A DNA stretch of 64,000 nt from the NCBI GenBank assembly GCA_037953745.1, contig JBAKBP010004311.1:2501-66500 (forward strand), in the 5' to 3' direction. Below, in pieces: positions 44,912 to 55,204 of the stretch (its first letter is position 1; every line of letters starts with the position of its first letter). The notes under the pieces were generated by a model that saw only the letters and a list, made by a program, of their open reading frames with translations, was not told where the DNA came from and did no database searches. The stretch is from Lithodes maja. Lineage: Eukaryota > Arthropoda > Malacostraca > Decapoda > Lithodidae. The translations under genes and the position numbers were made by a program.

Positions 44912-47241
44912 ATATACAAATATATAAATGAAACAATTATAAATAAAATAAAATGATAGGCCTATAAATAAAAAATAAAAACTATAATAAATAAAAATAT
45001 ATATAAAATAACTATAAATACTCGATTATGGGCCCTGCCCTTGCTCTGGACCTAGGGGGTGGTCCCATTGACACCCTGGGGAACAGGAACAATAACAAAA
45101 ACAAATATATAAATGAAACAAAATTATAAATAAAATAAAATGATAGGCCTATAAATAAAATAAATAAAAACTATAATAAATACAAATATATATAAAATAA
45201 CTATATAAATACTCGATTATGGGCCCTGCCCTTGCTCTGGACCTAGGGGGTGGTCCCATTGATACCCTGGGGAACAGGAACAATAACAAAAACAAATATA
45301 TAAATGAAACAAAATTATAAATAAAATAAAATGATAGGCCTATAAATAAAATAAATAAAAACTAATAAATAAAAATATATATAAAATAACTATATAAATA
45401 CTCGATTATGGGCCCTGCCCTTGCTCTGGACCTAGGGGGTGGTCCCATTGACACCCTGGGGAACAGGAACAATAACAAAAACAAATATATAAATGAAACA
45501 AAATTATAAATAAAATAAAATGATAGGCCTATAAATAAAATAAATAAAAACTATAATAAATACAAATATATATAAAATAACTATATAAATACTCGATTAT
45601 GGGCCCTGCCCTTGCTCTGGACCTAGGGGGTGGTCCCATTGACACCCTGGGGAACAGGAACAATAACAAAAACAAATATATAAATGAAACAAAATTATAA
45701 ATAAAATAAAATGATAGGCCTATAAATAAAATAAATAAAAACTATAATAAATAAAAATATATATAAAATAACTATATAAATACTCGATTATGGGCCCTGC
45801 CCTTGCTCTGGACCTAGGGGGTGGTCCCATTGACACCCTGGGGAACAGGAACAATAACAAAAACAAATATATAAATGAAACAAAATTATAAATAAAATAA
45901 AATGATAGGCCTATAAATAAAATAAATAAAAACTATAATAAATAAAAATATATATAAAATAACTATATAAATACTCGATTATGGGCCCTGCCCTTGCTCT
46001 GGACCTAGGGGGTGGTCCCATTGACACCCTGGGGAACAGGAACAATAACAAAAACAAATATATAAATGAAACAAAATTATAAATAAAATAAAATGATAGG
46101 CCTATAAATAAAAACTATAATAAATAAAAATATATATAAAATAACTATATAAATACTCGATTATGGGCCCTGCCCTTGCTCTGGACCTAGGGGGTGGTCC
46201 CATTGACACCCTGGGGAACAGGAACAATAACAAAAACAAATATATAAATGAAACAAAATTATAAATAAAATAAAATGATAGGCCTATAAATAAAATAAAT
46301 AAAAACTATAATAAATAAAAATATATATAAAATAACTATATAAATACTCGATTATAGGCCCTGCCCTTGCTCTGGACCAAGGGGGTGGTCCCATTGACAC
46401 CCTGGGGAACAGGAACAATAACAAAAACAAATATATAAATGAAACAAAATTATAAATAAAATAAAATGATAGGCCTATAAATAAAATAAATAAAAACTAT
46501 AATAAATAAAAATATATATAAAATAACTATATAAATACTCGATTATGGGCCCTGCCCTTGCTCTGGACCTAGGGGGTGGTCCCATTGACACCCTGGGGAA
46601 CAGGAACAATAACAAAAACAAATATATAAATGAAACAAAATTATAAATAAAATAAAATGATAGGCCTATAAATAAAATAAATGAAAACTATAATAAATAA
46701 AAATATATATAAAATAACTATAAATACTCGATTATGGGCCCTGCCCTTGCTCTGGACCTAGGGGGTGGTCCCATTGACACCCTGGGGAACAGGAACAATA
46801 ACAAAAACAAATATATAAATGAAACAAAATTATAAATAAAATAAAATGATAGGCCTATAAATAAAATAAATAAAAACTATAATAAATAAAAATATATATA
46901 AAATAACTATATAAATACTCGATTATGGGCCCTGCCCTTGCTCTGGACCTAGGGGGTGGTCCCATTGACACCCTGGGGAACAGGAACAATAACAAAAACA
47001 AATATATAAATGAAACAAAATTATAAATAAAATAAAATGATAGGCCTATAAATAAAATAAATAAAAACTATAATAAATACAATTATATATAAAATAACTA
47101 TATAAATACTCGATTATGGGCCCTGCCCTTGCTCTGGACCTAGGGGGTGGTCCCATTGACACCCTGGGGAACAGGAACAATAACAAAAACAAATATATAA
47201 ATGAAACAAAATTATAAATAAAATAAAATGATAGGCCTATA
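44912..47241. repeat. 191-bp satellite array, 12 copies
   Basis: CTCGATTATGGGCCCTGCCC (or a one-base variant) starts at 45021, 45212, 45401, 45592, 45783, 45974, 46156, 46347, 46538, 46727, 46918 and 47109. The period is 191 with 182- and 189-bp variants. Each unit has a GC-rich 90-bp half and an AT-rich half. Units are nearly identical, as expected of recent homogenisation. It is not a CRISPR array: there are no unique spacers. Confidence 0.97.
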
Positions 47242-47242
47242 A

Positions 47243-47698
47243 CCATCTCCTCCACCACCACCACCACCACCACCATCTCCACCACCACCACCACCATCTC
47301 CACCACCACCACCACCCCGACCATCACCACCACCACCACCACCATCTCCACCACCACCATCTCCACCACCACCACCACCATCTCCACCACCACCACCACC
47401 ATCTCCACCACCATCTCCACCACCACCACCACCACCATCTCCACCACCACCACCATCACCATCTTCACCACCACCACCACCATCTCCACCACCACCATCT
47501 CCACCACCACCACCATCTCCACCACCACCACCACCACCCCGACCATCACCACCACCACCCCGACCATCACCATCACCACCACCACCACCACCACCATCTC
47601 CACCATCACCACCACCACCACCACCATCTCCACCACCACCACCACCATCACCACCATCTCCACCACCACCACCATCTCCACCACCACCACCACCACCA
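47243..47698. repeat. CCACCA/CCATCT tract, copy 2
   Basis: Homologue of 157-1143, about 456 bp, with one tail block AAAATGTTGACTGTACTTAC instead of two. Open frames here are artefacts. Confidence 0.95.
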
Positions 47699-48162
47699 AA
47701 AATGTTGACTGTACTTACTCACACTGCTGAGATTCCCTCGTGGCCACCAAGCCGTATATGTAGAGTGCTTTTTGCCCATAAAAAACTTACCTCCCAAGCA
47801 CTTTCCACCAATAAATTATCGAGCAAAAATGCAAGCACTTTCCACCACTAAATTATCGAGCAAAAATGCACAGGGCTGAGGGAGCATGGCGACATATGCT
47901 CGACCAGTAATGAAAGTTTTTTCACTAAGAAACACTAATACAAGGTAAGATACACTACTTGAACGGATAAATAGCAATATAATTGACTGATATTTATATG
48001 AAAGTGTTCCACAAACAAGCAAAACGTTTGGCAAAAAGCATGGCCCCTCCCTCCACCACCTTGGTCACGTAGCCTACACCAGAGAATGCTCGACCAGTAA
48101 TAAAAGTGTTTTCACTATAAACACTTATACAAGTAAAATACACTACTTCAAGTGATAAATAG

Positions 48163-50012
48163 TGTTACGACCGGGCACTCGGGTACCCTAGGGCTCTTAC
48201 ACAGGACTCGAGTATGGCTCGCTGCCACAACGGAAACACACGATCCCAACCCCAGAGTACTGCCAGCCGAACAAAAAACGCCACTACCCTCCAGAGTTCT
48301 ATCTGCTATAACGGGGTATACAAGAACTCGGTACTAGCGTTTCACACAACAGACTAATAACTAGACGGGAGTTATCTAGTCTGGTCAACAATCAAACAAA
48401 GAAGAAAGTACTACAACACTAAAGAATAGTGTTGGCCGAAGCCGAAGTAATCCACCCTTGAACTAAGAACTTAAGAAGTCCTCCACCCTCTACTTCGGAT
48501 CGGCACTATTACGTTACGTTAAACAATAGTCCTCGAGCATCAAGCAAGGAATCTTCTGATAAGTTAGATGCTTCTCGAATACTCATAAGAAGTAAGTATC
48601 GGATTTTGAACAGCAATTTAATGAATAACTCACGGGTAATTAAAGGCTTTAAATTGACATAAGAAGAATTATAAGAATAAGCAATAGGATATGGCAAACA
48701 TTAAGAAGAAGTACTCCGACAATGCACTGGCAATAGCCTACTAAGATTGTGCTCGTGGGCCACTAATCTCTGAAGCAGCTAAGCGTGCCACACATGAAAT
48801 CAATAGTGCTTAAACAATAATATACATAAGGAGAAGCTTCAATACTATGCTGTATCTGCTGGTCGAGCAAAGTCTAGCTGGGATACATAAGGTTAAGAGA
48901 CAATGGCTGAGCAAGCGGCTCGTAGCCTAGCGAGGTCCTTAAGACTGTGCGGCCAAATTACGGTAATTGACGGGATGCTCTCTTGAGAGATCCAGATCAC
49001 TAGTATCTGGTTCTCTCCTGGCGATCCTCTCAAAGTCAAGCAAATGAGATAGCACAGTGTTGGGTGGCACAGGCAAAAGCCCTCACTCGCAACACAGTGC
49101 TAAACTCCCACGGTACACAGTCAGAAAGACCACCTAGGCGTTCCACGTCTCCGTTGCAATTGTACTGGTTCAACCGCAACCTAGTACTCATAGGAAATCA
49201 CAACTCAGAAACCCTATCCCAGTCTAGCATTGCCTAAACCAGCAGAGAACAGGAACATGAATAATCGCACACAGGGAAATGCATATACGAGTGCAACAAA
49301 CATCAATCACTCCTATTCTAGTTAACCCTTCCAAAAATAGGCTATCTAACAGGCACTTATCTCGTGAGAACTCAAGCGATAATACTTTGGCTGACTAAAT
49401 CTGCACCAAAGGGGTCATGGAGGTTAAACAGGGACGAGAAGGGAAGAAGATAGGCTGTTCAGAGAGTAGAGAAAGTTCACATCAGTCGGAAGAATATGGA
49501 TAGTTGCAAGGGATATGAGAGGTCGCTTTGCCTGATGAGTTCTGAAGAATATGCGGCGGGACCTCCCTTTTTATACTCGGCCCTTTAGTGAGCATAACGC
49601 CAACTACTAAGGACCGCCCACTGGCAATCATGACGTCATATTCTCTCTCAATCTGGGATCGACAAAGAACTTCCCACGCGCTGAAAGGGAGGAAGGGAGG
49701 AGGGAATTAGGCCTACCGGCCCGCGTGGCGCACTCACTGACCCCCCGCCACGTAATATCTCTCTCTCTCTCCTCTCATCATTACATACAAGTCCCACACA
49801 CAATACTTATATCTAATGATATAAAATAGAACTCGTTGACTTAGAAGAAAACAAAATACATAATGATAATACTTATAGTACAACGGTTCACATAAACTGA
49901 GTTAGGAAACTCTACACAGACTACAGCCAAAGTTCCTGCCCTGACGATCCTAGCGAGGGTGGGGCCTGACTGGGCGTTCTGTACAGCATGCTCATACTCG
50001 ACATGCGTCACA
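48163..50012 (-). repeat. Gypsy#1 3' LTR
   Basis: Plus-strand ends TGTTACGACCGGGCACTCG and CATGCGTCACA, 1850 bp. Carries an internal TATA box and a TC tract. Nearly identical to 55205-57055. Confidence 0.95.
49567..49575 (-). promoter_or_regulatory. LTR TATA box (3' LTR)
   Basis: The minus strand reads GAGTATAAAAAGGGAGG, a good TATA box in element sense, preceded by CTAAAGGGCC. The same site is in the other LTR. Confidence 0.6.
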
Positions 50013-50023
50013 CCTCCCCCAAG
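50013..50023 (-). other. Gypsy#1 polypurine tract
   Basis: The minus strand reads CTTGGGGGAGG immediately before the 3' LTR, the expected plus-strand primer site. Confidence 0.75.
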
Positions 50024-50496
50024 ATTTTACTTGCTCAACCCTGAGCTAAAATCTGATATACAGAACCCCATCAAACCCCTCACACCCAGCGACCGCATGG
50101 CACTAAAACAACGCTGAGTTTATCACTAAAACACATCTTATAAAAAAAAAATTCACATTTCATAACTCCTCCCAACAATAGTAAAAGACATAATATCATG
50201 CTCCCAGAGCGAGCTTACAGCAGCTCAGCCGTTTGATAGTTCGTGGACTACTCAAACCTTATAGGCTATGACAAACTTATACAATTATCTTCATCAAAAA
50301 GAAAGAGTTTTTATATGATTTTTATATTTTAATATGTTTTTTCCGGCTGCACTATAAGGGCAGCCTATTTTCTTCTATACCAAACGCTCAACAATCCTGC
50401 TTTACGACCCAATACGCTGGGCTACAACCGCGAGCCAACAAGCACCAAGCGCAAAATACTACTCAAACCAAAGCAGGAGGCTACCCGTGTGTCAAT
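50024..50496 (-). other. Gypsy#1 3' untranslated region
   Basis: Between the RNase H remnant and the PPT. No coding similarity. Confidence 0.5.
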
Positions 50497-51096
50497 TTAC
50501 CCAGGATCATATACCCCTGAACGACCACATGCAACCTCGTTGTCACAACCGGCAATATGGCTTATGTCCAGGTTATATACCAATAACCTTAGTGACCACC
50601 TGGTCAGCCTCATATTCCGATTGTGAAACTGGTCCAAGATCTCGAGAGGGTAATGATCTGGGTAAACTACACCGACCGGACCATAGGCTGGAACATAGAT
50701 CTCGAAATGCCCCAGCGCATCATTGTCCTTTTCACTTTCATTCATCAGGCTCTGACACGTTGCTGGTGCATTCTTAAGTCCGTCAGGCACAACATTGCAC
50801 TGGTAGGTACTCCCGTCCACAACAAAACCACATACCTCTTTAGCGCGCTCGGACAAAGGTACTTGCCAGTAACCTTTTACTAAATCAACTTTAGACAAAA
50901 ACCGAGCATTACCAATTTTATCAACACTATCATCAACCCGAGGAAGAGGATATGGGTTAGTTGGAGTCAAACCGTTTAGCCTACGGAAATCAATACAGAA
51001 GCGTACCTTGCCATCTGGTTTAGGCTGCAGTGTTACGGGGGAAGTCCATTTAACGGTACCTTTCTCTATCAACCCTCTACCGAGCATATACTCCAA
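50497..51096 (-). pseudogene. Gypsy#1 RT/RNase H remnant lacking the catalytic core
   Basis: 199 codons. Fingers and palm of a Gypsy-type RT: KPDGKVRFCIDFRRLNGL, YPLPRVDDSVDKIGNARF, SKVDLVKGYWQVPL (motif A, first aspartate present), then VVPDGLKNAPATCQSLMN (normally MPFGLKNAPATFQ). The next residues jump to ALGHFEIYVPAYGP and V-V-Y-P-D-H-Y-P-L, the C-terminal end of RNase H, then RLTRWSLRLLVYNLDISHIA. Motif C (YxDD), thumb, connection and most of RNase H are missing, roughly 250 residues. The element cannot have made its own functional RT. The upstream ORF joins this frame only across two small indels between about 51085 and 51140. Confidence 0.9.
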
Positions 51097-51120
51097 CTCA
51101 TCCCCTCAGAGCGGGTAGTT

Positions 51121-54100
51121 TTATGGGGGGCACACGGTATGGGATTGACTTAAAGGGTGATGGTGCCCCACGTCAACATCATGCATAGCCTGAGTAGTGA
51201 GGCCTGGATGTTCAGCGAATACAGTGGGGTATAAACCGAGCAACTGACGGATAGCTTCAAATTGCGGCTCAGGCAAATGGGCTATAGCCTCGTCAGCCCT
51301 TAGGCTCGAGTTCCCCGCCCACTGATCCGCTGAAACATGGTGATCCCAGCTATCCTCCTCTGAAGCTTGACTGTCCCCCTCTCCTTCTCCACCACGGCCG
51401 CAACAAGCCAACACAGGGACAGTGAGAGGCTCAGAGGGGCGCCTCACATACTCTTTTATCAGGTTCACGTGACATAACTGATTCTTCTTCCTCCTGTCTG
51501 GAGTGGCAACAAGGTAATCTAGGTCCGAAATTTTCTCCACAATTTTATAGGGTCCAGTATACTTCGCCGACAAGGGGTTACCCACCAAAGGCAACAAAAT
51601 CAACACCTCCTGTCCCACAATGAACTCCCGGAGCTTCACTTTGCGATCATACCTGTCCTTCATTAAAGCTTGTGACCCTGTTAAATTCCGACCTGCCATC
51701 TCCAGACTCTTAAGCATGCGCTCACGGCTTTCAAACACATACTTCAACAAGGAACAAGGCGGCACAGTTCCTTCCCAAATTTCCCGCAGCATATTAAGGG
51801 GGCCCCTGACTCGGTGTCCCAAAATCAGCTCGTTTGGACTAAATCCCAGGCTCTCACCAGGCACTTCCCGAGCAGCAAACAGTACATACGGCAATCCAAG
51901 ATCCCAATCTCTTCCGTTATCAGCACAATAACACCTGAGCATGCTTTTAAGGGTGGCATGCCACCGCTCAAGCACCCCTTGGCTCTCAGGGTGATACGCT
52001 GACGATACCACCGCCCGTATTCCATGCTGTTGCATTGTTTGCTTAAAGAGATTGGAGGTGAAATTGGACCCCTGATCAGACTGAATCTCCTCCGGGTACC
52101 CGTACCTTGAAAAGTACCACAACAAGTTACTGACTACCGTCTTAGCCATGCCGTTTTTCATGGGGTATGCATCGGGGTATCTAGTGGCAACATCCATGAT
52201 GGTTAACAAAAATTTATTACCAGCCTTTGTGGGAGGGAGGGGACCAACCATGTCAACAACAATCTTACTAAAAGGTGGCCCAATTACAGGAATAGGGTGC
52301 AACGGAGCTTTAGGAATAACTTGGTTTGGTTTCCCGACCCGTTGACAAATATCACATGAGTTTATCCAGGACTGCACATGAGACTTCATCCCCGGCCACC
52401 AAAACAACTTCCCCAAAGCCGCCACCGTTTTTCTTACCCCCAAATGTCCTGCCAGCGGTGTGTCATGCGCCAAACTCAGTAGGCTATCCCTGCACTCCCG
52501 CGGCACCATCAACTGGTCCACTACCCCGGACCCCATCTTCCAGCTACGGTTAGGGTCTTGAAAACGCCGATACAGGATGCCATCTAAATAAAAAAAATCT
52601 CCCGGCTGTGCATCACCGTCCTCGTCGAGCTCCACAGCTCCATTAGCACACGTTTGGAGCTCAGGGTCCTCCAGCTGCAACCGACGTATATCTGAGGGTG
52701 CCAAGCGATCTAACTGCTCCCGGAGCAATGCATGACCCTCCCCGATACTGGGCTGCTCCCTCTGTCTCTCTCGATGTTCATAACGTTGCTGTCGTGGAGA
52801 CTCGTCATGCCCAGCCTCGTCACTCTCGATGACAGGCCCAGGGGCTACTCCAGAACTAAGTAATGGTGCTAATACTGAATCACCCAGGAGAGCCGCCGAG
52901 TCAAAACTCTTAAAACCAACTCCAGCTTTAGCCTCCTCCTGTTGATCGTTCCTCTGCTGGTCTGAAGACGGAGGACTAGGCTGTGACACTTTAGCTGCCC
53001 GAGCTCGGGTGACAGCACACGCCATGGGTTGTGCCTGGCACCGCTCGACCCACTCTCGCTCTTCCCTACTCACGTCGGCCGGCCTCTCGGCAACGACTAA
53101 GGGTAGAACCTCAGAAGCGGGCATTGCAAAGTCGTTGCCGAGAAGAAGGTCGACGCCCTCCACTGGCAGTTTCTCCACAATCCCAACATCCAATTCACGT
53201 GCCACACCATCCACCTCCAACTCCAACCGCACCAGCGGGTATGACCGAGTTGCATTAATACCCTGCACCACTACCACCCGAGCCGCGTTTATAGGGTAGC
53301 CAGTCAAGTTTTTCATCAAAGTCTGGGAAGCACCGGTATCACGCAAGACCTCTACTCCATGCTTGCGCCCCGCCCACATCACGCAACCCCGTCCTCTATG
53401 GTCGCAAAAAACATCCTGAGCAGGGTTCGAGCCTCCCAGGTGCTTCTGCACTGGCTGTGCCTCAGCCTCTGACGAACTGCCCCGGGCAAACTCAGAAGGC
53501 TTCAGAGACACACCAATGTTGCAGGCCAAAGACACAGCTGCTGTAGGTGGTTTGCTAGGACAGACTCTTGCAAAGTGCCCCTTTTTATGACATTGATAAC
53601 ACTCTAACTCCCCTTTGGGCTTCCCTTGGTACTGGGAAGGGCCCGGCCCCTTCTTAAATGGGACGGTGCTAGTCTTGTGGTCAGTCTTGGTATCATAACT
53701 CTTGTACTTGTTTGCATAAGATATATTACTAACTCGGGGGGGTGGGGCGTCACGCCCCTTGTTACCTGCCTCACTACGCTGGGCAGACCCGCACCCACGA
53801 ATTAATGATAGCCGGAGGTCAGCCATCTCAGCTGCCTCCTGTAGAGTTTTTGGATTCTTTTCTTTAATAGTTAAAGTCATTTCTGCACCTGTACACTTAT
53901 AAAACTGCTCGAGCAGAAACAGCTCAGTCAACTGTTCGGCCGTCTCAGCTTTCTCAGAACGTGTCCAGTTTGTAAGTGCATCTTTTAAGTCCCGGGCATG
54001 TTCAAGAAAGGTCGCCTCCCTAGTCTTCGTAACACCCCGAAACTTCAATCGATATGTTTCTGGTTGCAACTCGTATGCCCGTAGGACAGCTCTCTTCAAT

Positions 54101-55005
54101 TCTGGGTAGTCAATGCAAGACTCTAAAGGCAGTGCATCATAAGCCTTCAGACCCTTACCCGTAAGTCTTGAGGAGACCAGAGCTGCCCACTTCTCTTCAG
54201 GCCAATTATGCTCCCTACACTTCTTCTCAAAACGATTAAAAAATTCTGTGACTTCAGTTTCACTAAATGCCGGCACCAATTTGACTAAGTGAGACAAGGA
54301 CTGTTCTCTTACTTGGCCCTCCCGGCCCATCCGAATCCCTGTCGACTCTGCACGAGTCTTATCTAAGTCTATCTGAGCACAATATTTCTCGGAGTCGTAT
54401 CTAAGCTCAGCCTCATGCCTCCTGACCTCAATCTCATGCCTCCTAGTCTCATTCTCCTGCTTCCTAACCTCAGCCTCAATCTCCTTCTCCTGCTTCCTAG
54501 ACTCAATTTTAGCAAGCTCGAGTTTAAATATCATCTCAGGAGACAGGCCGGAAGAGGGAGCTGCCACTACTGAAGGAGGGGGGGCAAGAACTGGGGAACC
54601 ACCATACGCACCGCCCGAGGGCACTCCAATCTTCCAATTCTCATCCCTCTGTGGGAGAGTGCTAACCTCCGGCAACTGAGTGGACGGCACTGTGGGAGTC
54701 GAGTGAGAGGGGATCTGGGGAGGAACCCCCCCAAACGCCCTCTCCTCCGAAACCCCATGTCGCCCACGCAACACCCAGGAAATCAGCTCCCCCTTGGACA
54801 TCCCTCCTACATTGGATAGACCCAAAACCTTGGCTATCAGGTGCAAGCCATAAACATTCACCCCAGTCAGCCTCTCCTCCGTCACGTGGTACTGCTTACT
54901 CACAAAAAGTCTAGCATCCTCCTCACTAGTTACTAACGGCACCTCCTCACATAGCATCTCTCGCTCCTCGTCAGTACTAGGGCCCGACATACTGAAGTTC
55001 ACCAA
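51121..55005 (-). CDS. Gypsy#1 Gag-protease-integrase polyprotein (1294 aa)
   Basis: Uninterrupted frame. Residues 1-230: gag N-terminus with a charged coiled-coil stretch (160-220). 235-400: SCAN/retrotrans-gag-like domain (VTEFFNRFEKKCREHNWPEE; YELQPETYRLKFRGV). 469-482: zinc knuckle CYQCHKKGHFARVC. 556-560: protease active site DTGAS, with L-L-G-N-D-F at 621-626. 847-887: integrase zinc-binding His/Cys set (H847, H853, C884, C887). Integrase catalytic D918, D977 and E1013, 35 residues between the last two (standard spacing). 1120-1190: C-terminal integrase region with GPYKIVEKISDLDYLVATPD. 1240-1285: linker leading toward RT (LPEPQFEAIRQLLGLYPTVF; M-H-D-V-D-V-G). The start could be residue 1 or M6. 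The stop at 51121 follows a small indel. Confidence 0.93.
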   Translation of the reverse strand: MVNFSMSGPSTDEEREMLCEEVPLVTSEEDARLFVSKQYHVTEERLTGVNVYGLHLIAKVLGLSNVGGMSKGELISWVLRGRHGVSEERAFGGVPPQIPSHSTPTVPSTQLPEVSTLPQRDENWKIGVPSGGAYGGSPVLAPPPSVVAAPSSGLSPEMIFKLELAKIESRKQEKEIEAEVRKQENETRRHEIEVRRHEAELRYDSEKYCAQIDLDKTRAESTGIRMGREGQVREQSLSHLVKLVPAFSETEVTEFFNRFEKKCREHNWPEEKWAALVSSRLTGKGLKAYDALPLESCIDYPELKRAVLRAYELQPETYRLKFRGVTKTREATFLEHARDLKDALTNWTRSEKAETAEQLTELFLLEQFYKCTGAEMTLTIKEKNPKTLQEAAEMADLRLSLIRGCGSAQRSEAGNKGRDAPPPRVSNISYANKYKSYDTKTDHKTSTVPFKKGPGPSQYQGKPKGELECYQCHKKGHFARVCPSKPPTAAVSLACNIGVSLKPSEFARGSSSEAEAQPVQKHLGGSNPAQDVFCDHRGRGCVMWAGRKHGVEVLRDTGASQTLMKNLTGYPINAARVVVVQGINATRSYPLVRLELEVDGVARELDVGIVEKLPVEGVDLLLGNDFAMPASEVLPLVVAERPADVSREEREWVERCQAQPMACAVTRARAAKVSQPSPPSSDQQRNDQQEEAKAGVGFKSFDSAALLGDSVLAPLLSSGVAPGPVIESDEAGHDESPRQQRYEHRERQREQPSIGEGHALLREQLDRLAPSDIRRLQLEDPELQTCANGAVELDEDGDAQPGDFFYLDGILYRRFQDPNRSWKMGSGVVDQLMVPRECRDSLLSLAHDTPLAGHLGVRKTVAALGKLFWWPGMKSHVQSWINSCDICQRVGKPNQVIPKAPLHPIPVIGPPFSKIVVDMVGPLPPTKAGNKFLLTIMDVATRYPDAYPMKNGMAKTVVSNLLWYFSRYGYPEEIQSDQGSNFTSNLFKQTMQQHGIRAVVSSAYHPESQGVLERWHATLKSMLRCYCADNGRDWDLGLPYVLFAAREVPGESLGFSPNELILGHRVRGPLNMLREIWEGTVPPCSLLKYVFESRERMLKSLEMAGRNLTGSQALMKDRYDRKVKLREFIVGQEVLILLPLVGNPLSAKYTGPYKIVEKISDLDYLVATPDRRKKNQLCHVNLIKEYVRRPSEPLTVPVLACCGRGGEGEGDSQASEEDSWDHHVSADQWAGNSSLRADEAIAHLPEPQFEAIRQLLGLYPTVFAEHPGLTTQAMHDVDVGHHHPLSQSHTVCPP

Positions 55006-55185
55006 AAAATTCTCGAGACAAAAGTGTTAAACTCCCTTATGCAAGCACTAATTACTAAATTAACTGGAGTCTCTTAAATGCTCTCCTAATTGCCTTACAA
55101 AAAAAAATATTCTTCAATATGTACGCTAAAGTACGAACAAACAAATGTTGTACAACTCTGCAAAAAATTATACTGTTCACAAAAT

Positions 55186-55202
55186 CCTAAGCAAGGTCGC
55201 CA
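55186..55202 (-). other. Gypsy#1 primer binding site
   Basis: TGGCGACCTTGCTTAGG on the minus strand, two bases from the 5' LTR, at the same place and nearly the same sequence as in Gypsy#2. Possibly an arginine tRNA primer. Confidence 0.55.
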
Positions 55203-55204
55203 TT

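Noticed and set aside
44912..47241. Regular direct repeats resembling a CRISPR array
   Set aside because: Units are 191 bp, contiguous and without unique spacers; ordinary satellite in a eukaryotic genome.
47046..47699. 217-aa minus-strand valine-rich frame
   Set aside because: Same microsatellite plus a satellite unit; no start context or domain.
51620..53299. Plus-strand frames opposite the Gypsy#1 polyprotein
   Set aside because: Antisense shadows of the 1294-aa frame without their own motifs.
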